From positions 3,459,001 through 3,523,000 of the forward strand of contig NZ_CP136336.1 of NCBI RefSeq assembly GCF_032681285.1: DNA of 64,000 bases. The letters are read 5' to 3'. A model generated the notes under the pieces. That model did not search any database and was not told where the DNA came from. It was given only the letters and a program-made list of their open reading frames with translations. Positions 63,122 through 64,000 of this stretch are shown in pieces. Source of the DNA: Piscinibacter gummiphilus (lineage in GTDB: Bacteria; Pseudomonadota; Gammaproteobacteria; Burkholderiales; Burkholderiaceae_C). Both the position numbers and the translations under genes were made by a program. Every line of letters starts with the position of its first letter. The stretch's first letter is position 1.

Positions 63122-64000
63122 GCCGGATTCACCCGCGCGTAGAAGCAGCGAGCCGTCATGTAGTTGGCCGTGCCGGTCTGCGTGACCGTCGCGTCCAGCT
63201 GGAGGCTGGTGCCGGTGGCCTGCTTCAGCAGGAAGAACTGACCACCCAGGAATCCAACCGACTGGTTCGGCACCAGAGTCGTGCCGGCGCCCGCGGTTGC
63301 GGGCTGCGCACCACCAGAGCCAGAGCTCCAGTCGACGCCGACGATGTACCACTCGCCTGCCACCGTGCCGGTGATGTTGACCGCAATCGGCATCGACAAG
63401 ATCGGGTCACCGTTCTGCACCAGGACGTTGCCGACCCGGTCGAACGGCGTGACCTGATGCACGCCAGCGAAGGCAACGCCACCCACAAACGACTGGGCTG
63501 CTTCGGTCGTCCAGTCGCCGAACAGCGACACCGCGGTGTCTGGCACCCCCGCCGCGCCGAACGGTGCGCACAGGCCCTGGGCGAAGTCGTAGTTCTGATC
63601 CGCCGCCAGGCGAGTCATCAGCGTACCGCCGCCGCCGCCAACGCGCGCCTCGATGATGCCGCCACCGCCGATGTTGTTGCCAACCATCGCGAAGATCGCG
63701 CGGTTGACGCCGGTCGGAGTGAATGCGGTGCCAGTGCCGTCCAGGGCGTTGTCGAACGAGTCGGAGCGGCTGGCAGTCACCGAGATGCCGCTGGCGGCGG
63801 CCACGTTGTTGGTCACGACTGCGCCAGAGAAGTTGGCCATCGAACCGCTTGCCGAGGCGAACGGAACGCTGGAGCTTCCGCTCGTGTAGGCCAAGGTCAT
63901 CGACTCGCCGTTGACGATCGGTCGCGACAGCGTGCAGGTCGTCGTCGTGCCGTTGACGTCGACCGCGGTGATCGTCACGGCGCCGCCGCTGGCCGTCAGC
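63118..64000 (-). CDS. SwmB-like repeat protein, C-terminal part (continues past window edge)
   Basis: The frame is open to the right edge, so the start lies outside. The visible part starts within a SwmB-type repeat (VDVNGTTTTCTLSRPIVNGE, then GSMANFSGAVVTNNVA) seen in bacterial surface proteins. It continues into a beta-rich domain of about 220 residues and ends YMTARCFYARVNPA. The stop overlaps the Calx-beta start (ATGA). Probably a virion surface or tail protein. Confidence 0.65.
   Translation of the reverse strand, partial: LTASGGAVTITAVDVNGTTTTCTLSRPIVNGESMTLAYTSGSSSVPFASASGSMANFSGAVVTNNVAAASGISVTASRSDSFDNALDGTGTAFTPTGVNRAIFAMVGNNIGGGGIIEARVGGGGGTLMTRLAADQNYDFAQGLCAPFGAAGVPDTAVSLFGDWTTEAAQSFVGGVAFAGVHQVTPFDRVGNVLVQNGDPILSMPIAVNITGTVAGEWYIVGVDWSSGSGGAQPATAGAGTTLVPNQSVGFLGGQFFLLKQATGTSLQLDATVTQTGTANYMTARCFYARVNPA

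Larger units (their letters stand above)
34725..64000. mobile_element. Podovirus-like temperate prophage (left part, runs off the window)
   Basis: From the serine recombinase to the right edge all recognisable genes are phage genes. The integrase and two small genes point inward; a late operon of structural and DNA-ejection genes points back towards attL. The order (nozzle, fibre, gp14-, gp15- and gp16-like) suggests a short-tailed phage. Capsid, packaging, replication and repressor genes would lie beyond 64 kb. Confidence 0.85.

Overview
The window is high-GC chromosomal DNA, almost certainly from a betaproteobacterium of the order Burkholderiales (Rubrivivax/Leptothrix/Piscinibacter-like; genus not resolvable by eye). 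Supporting signs are a pyruvate dehydrogenase operon with lipoylated E2 and E3 and an embedded betaproteobacterial proteasome homologue (BPH), a polyhydroxyalkanoate phasin, and a Burkholderiales-style cysI-DUF934-cysHDN-cobA operon. No rRNA, tRNA, CRISPR array or insertion sequence was seen.

Region 1, 1-34.6 kb, is ordinary chromosome. It holds a LapG-type periplasmic protease (cut by the left edge) divergent from a TolC-family export protein (likely adhesin secretion). Next come aceE-aceF-BPH-lpdA on the minus strand, divergent from a two-PAS histidine kinase and FixJ-like regulator that may control the operon. Then follow folD, prlC, a DUF4124/glutaredoxin-like exported protein, an Lrp-type regulator, an unusual Tat-type lipoprotein with a caspase-like His/Cys pair, and an MFS transporter with rmuC. 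A tightly overlapping operon follows (histone-deacetylase-like hydrolase, thioesterase, nitroreductase, 2-hydroxyacid dehydrogenase). Then a phasin with a near-ideal promoter and a 21-bp palindromic operator, a patatin-like lipoprotein, and an assimilatory sulfate reduction operon (TSUP transporter, cysI, DUF934, cysH, cysD, cysN, cobA). fdxA and a ferredoxin-NADP reductase follow and probably serve redox supply.

Region 2 begins at 34.63 kb with a promoter and a TPP (thiamin pyrophosphate) riboswitch. No thiamin gene follows it; a large serine recombinase starts 14 bp after its closing helix. The aptamer matches consensus at its 5' side but its 3' side (P4 loop and the following junction) is altered. 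The simplest reading is that a prophage integrated inside the riboswitch and the thiamin gene lies beyond the right attachment site, outside the window.

Region 3, 34.7-64 kb, is a temperate podovirus-like prophage. The recombinase and two small genes run rightwards. Everything from 37 to 64 kb runs leftwards as one closely packed late operon. In transcription order it reads: SwmB-like and Calx-beta structural proteins, two exported beta-helix proteins, a coiled-coil protein, a nozzle-like protein, a tail fibre, a DUF4376 protein, an aspartyl-hydroxylase-like oxygenase, a cupin, two T7 gp14/gp15-like ejection proteins, and a 4393-residue polyvalent protein in the gp16 position. The giant protein starts with a peptidoglycan hydrolase and carries a zincin, two ADP-ribosyltransferase-like modules, a ParB-like fold, acetyltransferase-like domains and a large helical C-terminus. 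A short motif, [K/R/F]-S-[A/T]-D-R, recurs at its domain borders, and a separate 105-codon gene is nested out of frame in one linker. These features and the riboswitch insertion are the most unusual content.
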